Part shown: positions 43,141-52,101 of the stretch, in pieces
Numbering within the stretch: position 1 is the first letter of the stretch
How the letters are laid out: every line of letters begins with the position of its first letter
NCBI GenBank assembly: GCA_025360125.1
Contig: JANYCU010000006.1
Location: 20,087 to 84,086 of the forward strand
Direction: 5' to 3'
Source: Armatimonadota bacterium
Lineage (GTDB): Bacteria; Armatimonadota; Fimbriimonadia; Fimbriimonadales; Fimbriimonadaceae
Length of the DNA: 64,000 nucleotides
Notes under the pieces: generated by a model
What the model was told of the DNA's origin: nothing
What the model saw: the letters and a program-made list of their open reading frames with translations, nothing else
Databases searched by the model: none
Program-made: the position numbers and the translations under genes

Positions 43141-43420
43141 GCAACCTAATTCTTACTAAGCCACATATTTTTGAGCCCGGAGGGCTCGCGGAGCTTAGCC
43201 AGGTGGTCCCGTCTTCGGGACCCCTGGATTACCCACCAAACGTCTCGACCCCGGAGGGCGGTCGCGGAATCACTTTCTTGCGTTTGCCTCCGTTGGCAAC
43301 CATTTCTTACCAAGCCACATATCTTTGAGCCCGGAGGGCTCGCGGAACTTAGCCAGGCGGTCCCTTTGGGACCCCTGGATAGTCCACCAAACATTTCGAC
43401 CCCGGAGGCGGTCGCGGAAT
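43141..43420 (+). repeat. Two direct REP-like units at the 3' end of the RAYT gene
   Basis: Two copies about 154 bases apart (43141-43270 and 43297-43420). Each has AAGCCACATAT, then three hairpins: GAGCCCGGAGGGCTC, CCAGG-GTCCC with GGGACCCCTGG, and GACCCCGGAGG-CGGTC, ending GCGGAATC. The second copy ends exactly at the RAYT stop codon. Confidence 0.85.
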
Positions 43421-43861
43421 CTAATCCAATTTATCGGGATCGAAATCAAGGCCAGCAAGCTTCAACAGCATGATCCGCTCCTCTTCGAAAGTCATAGCCT
43501 TGTGATGCTCCTCTTGGTTCTGAATGTATTTGATGACACCTTTTACGCGTTCGGGACTGACTGAAAATGCACCGTAGCCCTCTTGCCAAGAGAAGCCAGG
43601 AACCCTTTCCTGAAGCCAAGAATTTGAATGCTTCTTGATCTCTTGAACGAGATTAGCCACGGAGTGAGTGGCTTTGATTCCGAGCAAAATGTGGACGTGG
43701 TCGGCCACTCCTCCCACTTGGAGTGGAATCGCACCCAAGGTCCGACAGACGCCGCCTATGTAAGCATGAGCGTCGGCGATTATTTCATCGTTTATGTTAG
43801 GTACGCGGTCTTTGGTGCTGAAGACGAGTTGCACATTCAAGCATAAATGTGTGGAGGGCAT
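43421..43861 (-). CDS. REP-associated tyrosine transposase (RAYT, IS200-like Y1 HUH)
   Basis: 146 residues. The HUH motif is His55-Val-His57 in GGVADHVHILLG and the catalytic Tyr is Tyr112 in VIKYIQNQEEHH. Other family landmarks are VFSTKDRVP near the start, YIGGVCRTLG, VANLVQEIKKHSNSWLQE and FSWQEGYGAFSVSPE. Such enzymes cut and join single-stranded DNA at hairpin ends. The gene has REP units on both sides, in direct orientation after it and inverted before it, as expected for a RAYT acting on its own REPs. There is no tnpB and no IS200 end, so it is more a domesticated REP system than a full insertion sequence. Confidence 0.92.
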   Translation of the reverse strand: MPSTHLCLNVQLVFSTKDRVPNINDEIIADAHAYIGGVCRTLGAIPLQVGGVADHVHILLGIKATHSVANLVQEIKKHSNSWLQERVPGFSWQEGYGAFSVSPERVKGVIKYIQNQEEHHKAMTFEEERIMLLKLAGLDFDPDKLD

Positions 43862-43883
43862 GGTTTCACAATTCTACCAACGA

Positions 43884-43985
43884 GATTCCGCGACCGCCTC
43901 CGGGGTCGACAAGTCTCGGGCATTCCAGGGGTCCCGAAGACGGGACACCCTGGCTAATTTCCGCGAGCCCTCCGGGCTCAAAGAG
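43884..43985 (-). repeat. Inverted REP-like unit 5' of the RAYT gene
   Basis: Reverse complement of the unit at 43297-43420, from GATTCCGCGACCGCCTCCGG (43884-) to GAGCCCTCCGGGCTC (43965-43979). The stem of the middle hairpin is GTCCC-GAAGAC-GGGAC. Confidence 0.85.
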
Positions 43986-44085
43986 TGATCTTCCATCGCC
44001 TTCCTTGCCTTCGCCTTTCTACCAACATCCCGGCTTGAATATTGCCGCTGCGATGGTTGCTAGTTCTCGTAGCGTGCCATATCAT

Positions 44086-45396
44086 TTACGCGTAGAACGC
44101 ATGGTCCGTCCAAACTACAGTCCACTTCCCGCTGACCTTCTTCAACAACATCGTGCCCGATGCCCCGTGCGACGTCGGGCCAAAGTTAAACCGAATGAAT
44201 GCTTTCATCCCGTCCGCCGAGAAACCGGGAATGTGCACACTCACCCAGGCTTTTGCCCCAATGTTTTTGAGAAAGTCAAAGCCCGAAATACCAACATAGA
44301 CATCCGATGCCTTTACCATCACGATCCGGGAATCCGAGAAGGGGGATTTAACCGGCGAATTCGCTTTTCCGTTGCGCCGCAAGAAGTCGCCGCGCATGTC
44401 AAAATCGATTTCGGTCGCTTGCCGCTCACTCAGTTCGCCATTCATCTGACTCTCCATGTATTCATCCACTGGACCACCAATTTCGCTGACTAATGCGATT
44501 TTGCTCAGTTTCTCCTCCCTATAACCCACCATGAAATCTTTGTCATTGGCCAAGGTATCAAGCCCTGCCTGAATCACGGCAATATCTTCGATAGTCGCAA
44601 CCGATGCCGTTGCATCTTTAGGGATTCTTGGATTTGGCTTCGATTCCAACTCCTTTTTATACTTGGCATAGCGAGCATCGGATTCTGTTTTCAGAACTGC
44701 CATAGGACGTGCCTTTCCTCCTGCTTTTTTGATTAGTTTAATAATTTCCGTCGGAGTGTAACTGCCCATCAACGAAGATTCCAAGGCGTTCATTTCGCCC
44801 GGTTCATGCCCATTGACATCGACGCCAGCGGATATGAGATACCTAACCGACTTTTCCGCGGAACTCGTGATAGCCATCGATAAAGCATCGCGACCAATTT
44901 TGCCTTTAAAGTTTGCTCCTGCCGATTTCAAAACCCGCAGGCCGTCGGCAAAATCGTTGTTTGCCGCAAACGTGGCCGCGGAATCTCCATTCTCATTGAC
45001 GATATTTGGATTCGCTCCCGCATGTATCAGTAGCTTCAGGACGGGTAACAAACTCCTCTGGCAAGCCGTCATCGCGGGCGTGTAACCGTATGGGCTCCGC
45101 ATATTGGGATTAGCCTTTGCTTTCAGAAGCATGGCGACCATCGACTCTGATCGATTGTGGACCGCAAGGTCTAGCGCCGTCATTCCCGCTGATGTCTTTC
45201 CGCCCTTGTTTCCTTCGGTGGCGTTCGGAACCTCAGTCAAGATCTCCCGACAATTCGGATCCGCCTTTGCCGCGAGCAACTGCTTCAACTTGGTTACATC
45301 TGTCTTACTAATCGCGTTGATGACTGGCGCTTGCTTCGCAACATACTCATGCGACCACGAAGACATCGCGAGAGCAAAAAGAAGAGAGTGAATCAT
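44086..45396 (-). CDS. Secreted ankyrin-repeat protein
   Basis: 436 residues. The N-terminus (MIHSLLFALAMSSWSHEYVA) looks like a signal peptide. Residues about 25-220 hold five to six ankyrin repeats, for example GMTALDLAVHNRSESMVAML, GYTPAMTACQRSLLPVLKLL and ENGDSAATFAANNDFADGLR, each with the x-G-x-T-A and A-x-P-N pattern. The C-terminal half (about 250-436) is a separate strand-rich domain ending KKVSGKWTVVWTDHAFYA, similar to SnoaL/NTF2-like ends but not firmly assigned. It separates the RAYT locus from the ribosomal operon. Confidence 0.85.
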   Translation of the reverse strand: MIHSLLFALAMSSWSHEYVAKQAPVINAISKTDVTKLKQLLAAKADPNCREILTEVPNATEGNKGGKTSAGMTALDLAVHNRSESMVAMLLKAKANPNMRSPYGYTPAMTACQRSLLPVLKLLIHAGANPNIVNENGDSAATFAANNDFADGLRVLKSAGANFKGKIGRDALSMAITSSAEKSVRYLISAGVDVNGHEPGEMNALESSLMGSYTPTEIIKLIKKAGGKARPMAVLKTESDARYAKYKKELESKPNPRIPKDATASVATIEDIAVIQAGLDTLANDKDFMVGYREEKLSKIALVSEIGGPVDEYMESQMNGELSERQATEIDFDMRGDFLRRNGKANSPVKSPFSDSRIVMVKASDVYVGISGFDFLKNIGAKAWVSVHIPGFSADGMKAFIRFNFGPTSHGASGTMLLKKVSGKWTVVWTDHAFYA

Positions 45397-45699
45397 ATTT
45401 GAATCTAAGACGCATTGAAGAAGCGATTTTGTTCATTCTTCTTCCCCTCCCTCACTTCTTAGCTGTCCCAACCTTGCTCTTGCCCTGAACGAAGCGATGC
45501 ACACTGCCCTGAGCGAAGTGCTCCCAGATCCGGCCTACCTTCTTCCGTTTCAAAGCTCTCCCGCCCTTGCCCTCGCCCTCGCCCTTTGGGTACTATTTAT
45601 TGTTGGCTGTCTTCGGACGGTCGATTACAACCTGACCACGGGTACCTTGCGCTCGGATTCGCCTCCAAATGCATACCTGCCCGACAACGGTGAAAATAT
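45397..45699. other. Gap before the ribosomal gene cluster
   Basis: No gene called. It has repetitive C-rich words (TTGCCCTGAACGAAGCG and CTGCCCTGAGCGAAG, 45479-45520; GCCCTTGCCCTCGCCCTCGC, 45571-45590). A promoter for the ribosomal genes should lie here, but I cannot place one with confidence. Confidence 0.4.
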
Positions 45700-45993
45700 A
45701 TGGCGAAAGAATGTCTAATCCAAAAACATAGGGTCCAGACCGCTAAATGGGAAAAGCTGAATGCTGAAGAAAAAGCAATCTTGGCTCTTCCTAAAGAAAA
45801 GCGAGACGAAGCCCTGGCTGCCTTTAAGGCAAAACGAATCAAGAACCGAATGTTCAAGACTCGTCAATACACTCGATGCTCCATCACAGGTCGCGCTCAT
45901 GGCGTGTACAGCTTCTTCGGCGTCTGCCGACAAGTATTCCGTGAAAAGGCTCACCGAGGCGAACTCCCCGGCGTCGTGAAATCGAGCTGGTAA
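45700..45993 (+). CDS. rpsN: 30S ribosomal protein S14 (uS14, long form)
   Basis: 97 residues, beginning [20 protein letters not shown]. The C-terminal part [20 protein letters not shown] then [10 protein letters not shown] is diagnostic of uS14. The long form without the CxxC zinc pairs is used. GGTGA precedes the ATG. It is the first gene of this run; the usual upstream partners rplN, rplX and rplE are missing, so the spc cluster is split here. Confidence 0.96.
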   Translation: MAKECLIQKHRVQTAKWEKLNAEEKAILALPKEKRDEALAAFKAKRIKNRMFKTRQYTRCSITGRAHGVYSFFGVCRQVFREKAHRGELPGVVKSSW

Positions 45994-46011
45994 TCCTGAG
46001 GAAATAAGAAA

Positions 46012-46407
46012 ATGCACAGCGATCCTATTGCAGACCTATTGACTCGTATTCGAAACGGTTACCAAGCGAAGATGATGAGCGTCGACGTACCTCACAGCAA
46101 GATCAAGCTTGAAATTGTCAAGCTTCTTCAGTCTGAGGGTTACCTCGAGTCTCACGAAGTCACGAACGAAACCAAATTTCCGAATATTCGAGTCACACTC
46201 AAATATGACAACCGACGACACGCTCTCATTCATGAGATCAAGCGCGTCTCCAAGCCTGGTCTCCGTGTTTACACGGGCGTTGAAGACCTCAAGCCACTCC
46301 GAAACGGTTTGGCAACGAGAATCCTGACGACCAACCAAGGCTTGATGACCGACCGAGAAGCACGCCGAAAGAAAATCGGCGGCGAAGTGCTTTGTGAGGT
46401 CTACTAA
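46012..46407 (+). CDS. rpsH: 30S ribosomal protein S8 (uS8)
   Basis: 131 residues from ATG 46012 with GAGGAA upstream. MHSDPIADLLTRIRNGYQAK and the C-terminal TNQGLMTDREARRKKIGGEV match uS8, which binds 16S rRNA in the central domain and in other bacteria represses its own operon. The stop shares a base with the next start (TAATG). Confidence 0.97.
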   Translation: MHSDPIADLLTRIRNGYQAKMMSVDVPHSKIKLEIVKLLQSEGYLESHEVTNETKFPNIRVTLKYDNRRHALIHEIKRVSKPGLRVYTGVEDLKPLRNGLATRILTTNQGLMTDREARRKKIGGEVLCEVY

Positions 46408-46973
46408 TGTCCCGAATTGGAATTAAGCCAATCGACGTTCCGGGCAACGTGACGATTACCGTCGACGAAGCCACCAATAACGTAACCGTCAAAGGCCCTA
46501 AAGGCGAATTGAACCAATTGATCAGCCGACTTCTTACCGTTAAGCAAGAAGAAGGAAAGCTCAATTTGGAACGACCAAACAACTTGCGTGAAGCTCGAAG
46601 CCAACATGGACTCGCTCGAACCCTGATCTTTAACATGATCGAAGGCGTTACGAACGGTCACAAAAAGCAACTCGACGTGATCGGCGTTGGATACCGTGCG
46701 ACGATGCAAGGACGAAACTTGCTTCTGAACATGGGTTATTCGCACCCGGTTACCGTTGATGCTCCTGAAGGCGTCCTTCTGGAAGTGAAAGCCGATGAAA
46801 AGGCTCGAACAACCAGCATCCTCGTTTCTGGCATCGACAAAGCCCTCGTTGGTCAAGTCGCCGCCGACATCCGAAAGGTCAGAAAGCCTGAACCATACAA
46901 GGGTAAGGGAATTCGATACCAAGGGGAAATTATTAAGCTTAAGGCAGGTAAACGTGCCTCGGCTAAGAAGTAA
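46407..46973 (+). CDS. rplF: 50S ribosomal protein L6 (uL6)
   Basis: 188 residues. MSRIGIKPIDVPGNVTITVD opens the first of two similar domains; the C-terminal PEPYKGKGIRYQGEIIKLKA is the signature of uL6 near the factor-binding site. Coupled to rpsH through the overlapping TAATG. Confidence 0.97.
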   Translation: MSRIGIKPIDVPGNVTITVDEATNNVTVKGPKGELNQLISRLLTVKQEEGKLNLERPNNLREARSQHGLARTLIFNMIEGVTNGHKKQLDVIGVGYRATMQGRNLLLNMGYSHPVTVDAPEGVLLEVKADEKARTTSILVSGIDKALVGQVAADIRKVRKPEPYKGKGIRYQGEIIKLKAGKRASAKK

Positions 46974-46989
46974 GGAGATCCGTTAAGTT

Positions 46990-47343
46990 ATGGCAATACA
47001 AAATAGACAATCAATGCGCCTGGCACGGCATGCTCGCCTTCGAAAGCGTGTTTCGGGTACTCCGGAGAAGCCAAGACTGGCAGTCTTCCGCAGCTTGAAG
47101 CATATTTCAGCGCAAATTATCGACGATACAACTGGTCACACGTTGGTTTCCGCAAGTTCACGAGAAAAGGACTTGAAGGCAACTGGAAACGTGGAAGGTG
47201 CTAAGAAAGTTGGTTTGGCAATCGCCGAACGAGCAAAGAAAGCTGGCCTTTCGACCGTTATTTTTGACCGTGGCGGCTTCCAATACCACGGACGAGTAGC
47301 ATCGCTTGCCGATGGTGCTCGAGAAGCTGGATTGGAATTCTAA
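46990..47343 (+). CDS. rplR: 50S ribosomal protein L18 (uL18)
   Basis: 117 residues; [38 protein letters not shown] and [19 protein letters not shown] are family landmarks for binding 5S rRNA. GGAGATCC precedes the ATG. In the usual order between rplF and rpsE. Confidence 0.97.
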   Translation: MAIQNRQSMRLARHARLRKRVSGTPEKPRLAVFRSLKHISAQIIDDTTGHTLVSASSREKDLKATGNVEGAKKVGLAIAERAKKAGLSTVIFDRGGFQYHGRVASLADGAREAGLEF

Positions 47344-47346
47344 ACC

Positions 47347-47919
47347 ATGAAAATGCGAATGAGCGGAAAGCGTGAGAGCCGGAACACCGATGGTGGTCCT
47401 CAGCTCGATGTGCGAATTATCCGTACCAACAAAGTTTTCAAGACACACAAGGGTGGTAAGACCGCAAGTTGGTCCATTCTCGTCGTCGTTGGAGACAACA
47501 AAGGCAGCATCGGACTGGGACTTGGTAAAGCTCGTGGTATCCCTGACGCGATTCGGAAAGCTGAAGAAGCTGCCCGTAAGAGCATGTTCAAGGTACCAAT
47601 GATTGGCGAAACCATTCCCCACGCGATTCGAGCAGTCAGCGGAACCGCATTGGTTATGCTGAAGCCAGCCGCACCAGGATCTGGTGTCAAAGCTGGCGGC
47701 GCAGTTCGAATGTGTCTTGAAGCTGCTGGAATCCACAACGTGCTGGCTAAGTCACTTGGTAGCCGAAATGCCATCAACATGGCGTACGCCACCATCAACG
47801 CGTTCCAAGCGCTCTCCCATCCGGAAGATGTCGCCGAGCGACGTGGCATGGACGTTAAGGCACTTGTACCTTGGCTCGAAAAGGCTCGAAAGGAGGAAGA
47901 ATTCAATGCTTCGCATTAA
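47347..47919 (+). CDS. rpsE: 30S ribosomal protein S5 (uS5)
   Basis: 190 residues. The N-terminal dsRNA-binding-like domain has RIIRTNKVFKTHKGGKTASW and the C-terminal domain AAGIHNVLAKSLGSRNAINM. uS5 shapes the mRNA entry channel and decoding fidelity. Starts three bases after the rplR stop; its end overlaps rpmD by 14 bases. Confidence 0.97.
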   Translation: MKMRMSGKRESRNTDGGPQLDVRIIRTNKVFKTHKGGKTASWSILVVVGDNKGSIGLGLGKARGIPDAIRKAEEAARKSMFKVPMIGETIPHAIRAVSGTALVMLKPAAPGSGVKAGGAVRMCLEAAGIHNVLAKSLGSRNAINMAYATINAFQALSHPEDVAERRGMDVKALVPWLEKARKEEEFNASH

Positions 47920-48286
47920 ACTCATCCGATCGACCGTTGCTCACCAATGGCGAACTCGTCGTGTGGTCGAATCTCTTGGTCTTCGTAAGATTAACCAAGT
48001 TGTTGAGCATATGCCAACGCCAAATATTCTGGGAATGATTCACCGAGTCAAAGAGCTCATCCAAGTCGAAGAAGTGGAAGGGACTCCTAAAGCTCGAACC
48101 GTTTCCCGACCTGGCGGAGCTAAGAATGTGAAGACACCGAAGGCGAAGCCTGCGAAAGCAGCGGTTGCTAAAGCTGAGGCTGCTCCTGTAAAGGAAGCAA
48201 AGCCAAAGCCTGCAACAGCCAAGGCGAAACCAGCGTCAGAAGAAAAGCCGAAAAAAGCACCTGCTAAGAAAGCGGAGAAGAAATAA
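47906..48286 (+). CDS. rpmD: 50S ribosomal protein L30 (uL30) with long Lys/Ala/Pro tail
   Basis: 126 residues from ATG 47906, which follows a textbook AGGAGG. The first 62 residues ([20 protein letters not shown] then [20 protein letters not shown]) are a complete uL30 of about the usual 60 residues. The remaining 60 or so are a basic low-complexity tail of Lys, Ala and Pro with some Glu ([20 protein letters not shown] and similar), like histone H1 or HU-type tails. This extension is uncommon for uL30. It could bind rRNA or DNA. The frame also runs upstream into rpsE, but that part is a shadow. Confidence 0.93.
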   Translation: MLRIKLIRSTVAHQWRTRRVVESLGLRKINQVVEHMPTPNILGMIHRVKELIQVEEVEGTPKARTVSRPGGAKNVKTPKAKPAKAAVAKAEAAPVKEAKPKPATAKAKPASEEKPKKAPAKKAEKK

Positions 48287-48288
48287 CA

Positions 48289-48732
48289 ATGGGTCTACAT
48301 AATTTTAGTCCGAGTCCCGGTAGTTCAACCCGAAAGAGAATCGTTGCCCGAGGCATCGGTTCTGGAATGGGAAAGACGGCTACTCGTGGCACGAAGGGTC
48401 AGAAAGCCCGACGACAAATCCACCCCAACTTTGAAGGCGGACAAACACCGATTTTCCGTCGACTTCCGGTCAAGAAGGGTTTCCGAAACGTTAACCATAA
48501 GGTTTTCGCAATTGTGAATCTTGATGATCTTGAGAAGAATTTCGAGAAGGGAGAGGAAGTAACACCAGCAGTTTTGGAGGCAAAGGGAATTATCTCTTTG
48601 AACAAAGTTGATGGAGTTAAAATCCTTGCGTTTGGAACCTTGAGCAAAAAGCTGAAAGTCAGCGCTCATAAGTTCAGCGGAAAGGCTTCTGAAGCCATTC
48701 TTGCAAACGGAGGAGAGGCCGTTTCACTTTGA
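48289..48732 (+). CDS. rplO: 50S ribosomal protein L15 (uL15)
   Basis: 147 residues. [20 protein letters not shown] then [20 protein letters not shown] and [15 protein letters not shown] are the conserved Gly/Arg-rich N-terminal part of uL15. The stop overlaps the secY start (TTGA). Confidence 0.97.
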   Translation: MGLHNFSPSPGSSTRKRIVARGIGSGMGKTATRGTKGQKARRQIHPNFEGGQTPIFRRLPVKKGFRNVNHKVFAIVNLDDLEKNFEKGEEVTPAVLEAKGIISLNKVDGVKILAFGTLSKKLKVSAHKFSGKASEAILANGGEAVSL

Positions 48733-50120
48733 GCTTCGGCGGCTTTGGTGGAGCATTTGGGGGCGGCGGAGGAGGCGATAAGTCTCTCTCGCTGCCTTTA
48801 ACGCAGATTTTCCGACTCGCATGGGAAGATGATGATCTTCGTGCGCGAATCAAGTTTCTGCTTTTGATGTTTGCGGTTTTCGCGCTCGGAATTCACGTTC
48901 CGGTGCCTATTCCTGGCCTGACCGAAAGCGATATTTTAAACAAACTGAAAGAATCACAAGTCTTTCAGATGATCGATAACTTTGGCGGCGGAGCCCTCCG
49001 AAAACTGTCGGTCTTTGCTTTGGGTATGAACCCATACATCACTTCGTCGATCATCATGCAAATCATGTCGACGGCTTTCCCACAGCTCAAAAAAGAGTTA
49101 GAAGAAGGTGGCGAATACGCTCGGAAGAAGCAAAACCAGCGAACAAGACTTTTGACGCTTGTCATGTGTCTCGTTCAAGGTTGGGGCTATATCCAGCTGA
49201 TTCAAAGTGGTGCAGGTAAGTTCCCGATTGGAACCATCGCAACGATCCTCGTTTTCTGGACGGCTGGAGCAATGTTTGCCTTGTGGCTTGGTGAGCAAAT
49301 TTCTGAAAAGGGAATTGGAAACGGCGTTTCCTTAATGATCTTCGCAGGAATCATGATCGCCTTGCCGTACCAGGGCCAAAAGCTGTGGAAAGGACTTCAA
49401 GATGGTGCTATTCAGTGGTATCAAGTGGCAGTCCTCATTGCAATCTTCCTCGTTACGACTTGGTTGGTTGTTCACTTCACGTCGGCTCAACGAAGAATTC
49501 CGGTGCAGCATATGCGCCGAATGATTGGCACCAAAGCGATTGGTGGAAAGACGAGCTACTTGCCGTTCTCTCTGTTGATGGCGGGCGTTATTCCGATTAT
49601 CTTCGCGTCATCCATCATTTACTTGCCCGCGCAGTTTGGAAGCATGCTGGGTGGCGATAAGACTCCTGCTGGAAATCTGTTCTTGACGATTGGTAACTTC
49701 ATAAGCCCAGCGCCAAGTCAACCGATCTTCCACATCAACTTCAAAATAAACCCAATCGGGTGCTTGGTCTATCTCTTGATGATCTTGTTCTTCTCGTACT
49801 TTTGGAATGCGATTCAATATAACGTTGAAGACATTAGCAATAACCTCAAGCGAGCGGGATCCATCATTCCAGGAGTTCGGCCAGGAAAGCAAACCAAAGA
49901 CTTTTTGGACGATATTATTTCGAAGTTGACGATTGTCGGAGCCGTCTTCATTGCCGGTGTTGCACTTTTGCAATATATCACCCCTGCTGTTACAAACATC
50001 AGTTACCAGTATGGTGTTGGAGCCGTTGGTGGAACTTCGCTTCTCATCCTTGTTAGCGTCGCATTGGAAACCATGAGACAGATTGAAGCCAATCTGTTAA
50101 TGAAGCAATACGACCAGTAA
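48729..50120 (+). CDS. secY: Protein translocase subunit SecY
   Basis: 463 residues, ten membrane helices. The TTG start at 48729 overlaps the rplO stop; GGAGGAGAGG lies just upstream. An unusual Gly-rich leader ([15 protein letters not shown]) precedes the conserved opening. Landmarks are [28 protein letters not shown], the cytoplasmic loop [13 protein letters not shown] and [14 protein letters not shown] [20 protein letters not shown]. SecY forms the protein-conducting channel with SecE and SecG. Confidence 0.96.
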   Translation: MSFGGFGGAFGGGGGGDKSLSLPLTQIFRLAWEDDDLRARIKFLLLMFAVFALGIHVPVPIPGLTESDILNKLKESQVFQMIDNFGGGALRKLSVFALGMNPYITSSIIMQIMSTAFPQLKKELEEGGEYARKKQNQRTRLLTLVMCLVQGWGYIQLIQSGAGKFPIGTIATILVFWTAGAMFALWLGEQISEKGIGNGVSLMIFAGIMIALPYQGQKLWKGLQDGAIQWYQVAVLIAIFLVTTWLVVHFTSAQRRIPVQHMRRMIGTKAIGGKTSYLPFSLLMAGVIPIIFASSIIYLPAQFGSMLGGDKTPAGNLFLTIGNFISPAPSQPIFHINFKINPIGCLVYLLMILFFSYFWNAIQYNVEDISNNLKRAGSIIPGVRPGKQTKDFLDDIISKLTIVGAVFIAGVALLQYITPAVTNISYQYGVGAVGGTSLLILVSVALETMRQIEANLLMKQYDQ

Positions 50121-50135
50121 TTACCGACCGATCAT

Positions 50136-50173
50136 AAAGACCTCAGCGCTAGTTGAGGTCTTTCTTTTTTTTT
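50136..50173 (+). terminator. Strong terminator after secY
   Basis: AAAGACCTCA (50136-50145) and TGAGGTCTTT (50154-50163) pair perfectly around eight bases, followed by C and nine Ts. adk lies 28 bases beyond, so it may act as an attenuator between the ribosomal genes and adk-map. Confidence 0.9.
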
Positions 50174-50200
50174 ACCGATAACGAATTGGGAAACGAGACA

Positions 50201-50845
50201 ATGAGAGTCATTCTTATAGGACCGCCGGGAGTTGGAAAAGGGACTCAAGCCGCACTATTGGGCGGTCGGAAGGGAGTACCTTCCCTTTCGTCGGGAGAAA
50301 TTTTCCGAAGAGAGATTGAGGCGCAAACTGACCTTGGCCGGATGGCCCAACGATATATCTCTCACGGCGAGCTCGTGCCGAATGGCGTAACAATCGAAAT
50401 GATGGCGAAGCGCTTGCGTGATCCTGAAATTCGAAGAAGCGGATTTATTCTTGATGGCTTTCCCCGAACGGTTCGGCAAGCTGATTCCCTCCAAGAAATC
50501 CTCGCCGATCTCGGTTTGCCACTTCAACGCGTGTACTCTCTTTATGCACCGGACGAGCTCATTGTTAGTCGACTGAGTGGGCGAATGGGGTGCACCAAAT
50601 GTGGCGCAATTTACCACTCACTTAGTAAGCCATCGACACGCGAAGGCTATTGCGATGTTTGCAACAGCCCGATCGTTGTTCGAACAGACGACCAGCCCGA
50701 TACGATCCGGGAGCGGTTGCGAATTTTTCGCGAAGAGACAGCTCCAGTTATTGAATTTTACGAGGAGCTCGGCCTGACCCGCGTGATCGATGCAAGTCGG
50801 GATGCAGAAGAAGTCTACAAAGACATCCTTTCGGAGTTGGAATAG
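50201..50845 (+). CDS. adk: Adenylate kinase
   Basis: 214 residues from ATG 50201; the frame extends upstream over the terminator, which is excluded. The P-loop is GPPGVGKGTQ, the NMP-binding part SSGEIFRREI and the core DGFPRTVRQA. The lid carries four Cys (GCTKCG and YCDVCN), a zinc site as in many non-enteric enzymes. Balances ATP, ADP and AMP. Its TAG stop overlaps the map start (TAGTG). Confidence 0.97.
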   Translation: MRVILIGPPGVGKGTQAALLGGRKGVPSLSSGEIFRREIEAQTDLGRMAQRYISHGELVPNGVTIEMMAKRLRDPEIRRSGFILDGFPRTVRQADSLQEILADLGLPLQRVYSLYAPDELIVSRLSGRMGCTKCGAIYHSLSKPSTREGYCDVCNSPIVVRTDDQPDTIRERLRIFREETAPVIEFYEELGLTRVIDASRDAEEVYKDILSELE

Positions 50846-51600
50846 TGGCGATCATCAAGTCGGCATCTGAAATTGCCAAGATGAAAGAATCGGGACGAAT
50901 CGTGGCTCGGACCCTTCGTCTCTGTGCAGAAACCATTGTTCCCGGCAAGACAACTCCCAACGAGCTGGATGCACTCGCCGACAAACTGATTCGTGAGGAA
51001 GGCGGGGTACCAAGTTTCCTCGGATATCGCGGCTACCCAGCGGCAACATGCATATCCGTAAACAATGTCGTTGTGCACGGCATTCCAACCGATGACCCTC
51101 TGAAGGAAGGCGACATCATCAGTCTCGATTTTGGTGTCGTAAAAGATGGATGGCATGCAGATGGAGCGTGGACTTTTGCTGTCGGCACAATTTCAGCCGA
51201 TGCCCAAAAGCTGATGAATGTGACGCGCGAGTCACTATTACAAGGAATTGCAAAAGCTCGACCGGGCAATACCATTGGTGACATTGGCGCGGCGGTCCAG
51301 AAGTATGTCGAGTCGCACGGCTTTGGGGTTGTACGAGATTTGGTGGGTCATGGAATTGGTCAGAAGCTCCACGATGAGCCCCACAACGTTCCGATGTTCG
51401 GAAAGCCAGGCAAGGGCGAAAAGCTTCGCGAGGGGATGTGTATCTGTATTGAGCCAATGATTAATCAAGGCTCATGGCGAGTGAATACGCTGTCGGATGG
51501 TTGGACCGTCGTGACGGCGGACGACAAACTTTCGGCCCATTTTGAGCACACCGTCGCCATTACAAAGAACGGTCCCGTCATTTTGACGACCGAAGATTAG
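50845..51600 (+). CDS. map: Methionine aminopeptidase type I
   Basis: 251 residues from GTG 50845. Removes the initiator methionine. The five metal ligands are visible: Asp in ISLDFGV, Asp in HADGAW, His in VGHGIGQ, Glu in CIEPMI and Glu in FEHTVA. Follows adk as in many spc operons; infA and rpmJ do not follow. Confidence 0.96.
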   Translation: MAIIKSASEIAKMKESGRIVARTLRLCAETIVPGKTTPNELDALADKLIREEGGVPSFLGYRGYPAATCISVNNVVVHGIPTDDPLKEGDIISLDFGVVKDGWHADGAWTFAVGTISADAQKLMNVTRESLLQGIAKARPGNTIGDIGAAVQKYVESHGFGVVRDLVGHGIGQKLHDEPHNVPMFGKPGKGEKLREGMCICIEPMINQGSWRVNTLSDGWTVVTADDKLSAHFEHTVAITKNGPVILTTED

Positions 51601-51601
51601 C

Positions 51602-51607
51602 TAATAT
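51602..51607 (+). promoter_or_regulatory. Possible -10 TAATAT before the 144-aa gene
   Basis: TAATAT ends six bases before the ATG at 51614, as in the other leaderless candidates. An overlapping TATAGC (51605-51610) with TTGACG 16 bases before it competes, so the exact start is uncertain. Confidence 0.3.
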
Positions 51608-51613
51608 AGCTTT

Positions 51614-52048
51614 ATGAGTCGCGATCCGGACAAAGAGTATTTGAGTGGATGTTTGCTGTCTGGCACGGCATCGCTGATTATCCTTGTAGTTCCAATTGTG
51701 ATCTGTAGCGTGCGCGGAACCGCAAATCATGACATCAATACCAACGCTGGTCTCACTCGCATGGTCCTTACTGCCCTTGGACTCACCGTAGCCTTTACTG
51801 TGCCATATGTCAGAAGATTTGGAATTGCGCCCGCCTTTGGCGCTTTGGGTGGTTATGCGTGCGCGGCTGCATATTGGTTCTTGACTCTACAACAAGTCAA
51901 TGCGAAAGCAATTGCGGAAACCGGAACTCCGACCGAATACCTTGATTCGACCGTATTCATTGTTCCAGTCATTTGGTTTGCCGTCGGTGCCGTGGCGAGT
52001 CTTTTGCCACTTTATAAAAACAAACGCCTAAACAGTACAGAAACGTAG
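51614..52048 (+). CDS. Hypothetical integral membrane protein
   Basis: 144 residues with four hydrophobic segments (about 12-33, 48-67, 69-92 and 112-136), for example SGTASLIILVVPIVICSVRG and AFGALGGYACAAAYWFLTLQ. No family recognised. Single gene between map and fliS. Confidence 0.75.
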   Translation: MSRDPDKEYLSGCLLSGTASLIILVVPIVICSVRGTANHDINTNAGLTRMVLTALGLTVAFTVPYVRRFGIAPAFGALGGYACAAAYWFLTLQQVNAKAIAETGTPTEYLDSTVFIVPVIWFAVGAVASLLPLYKNKRLNSTET

Positions 52049-52101
52049 ATCAAAGTTCCGATTATTTCCTTATTGAAAACAGAAATGTTGGAAATGAACT
52101 A

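Noticed and set aside
43141..43985. CRISPR array
   Set aside because: There are only three units, each over 100 bases with internal hairpins, without regular spacers or cas genes.
45497..45718. 73-codon plus-strand frame before rpsN
   Set aside because: It is built from C-rich repeat words and overlaps the rpsN start; codon use is unlike the neighbouring genes.
47684..47905. Upstream extension of the rpmD frame into rpsE
   Set aside because: rpsE is certain in the other frame and a perfect AGGAGG marks the ATG at 47906.
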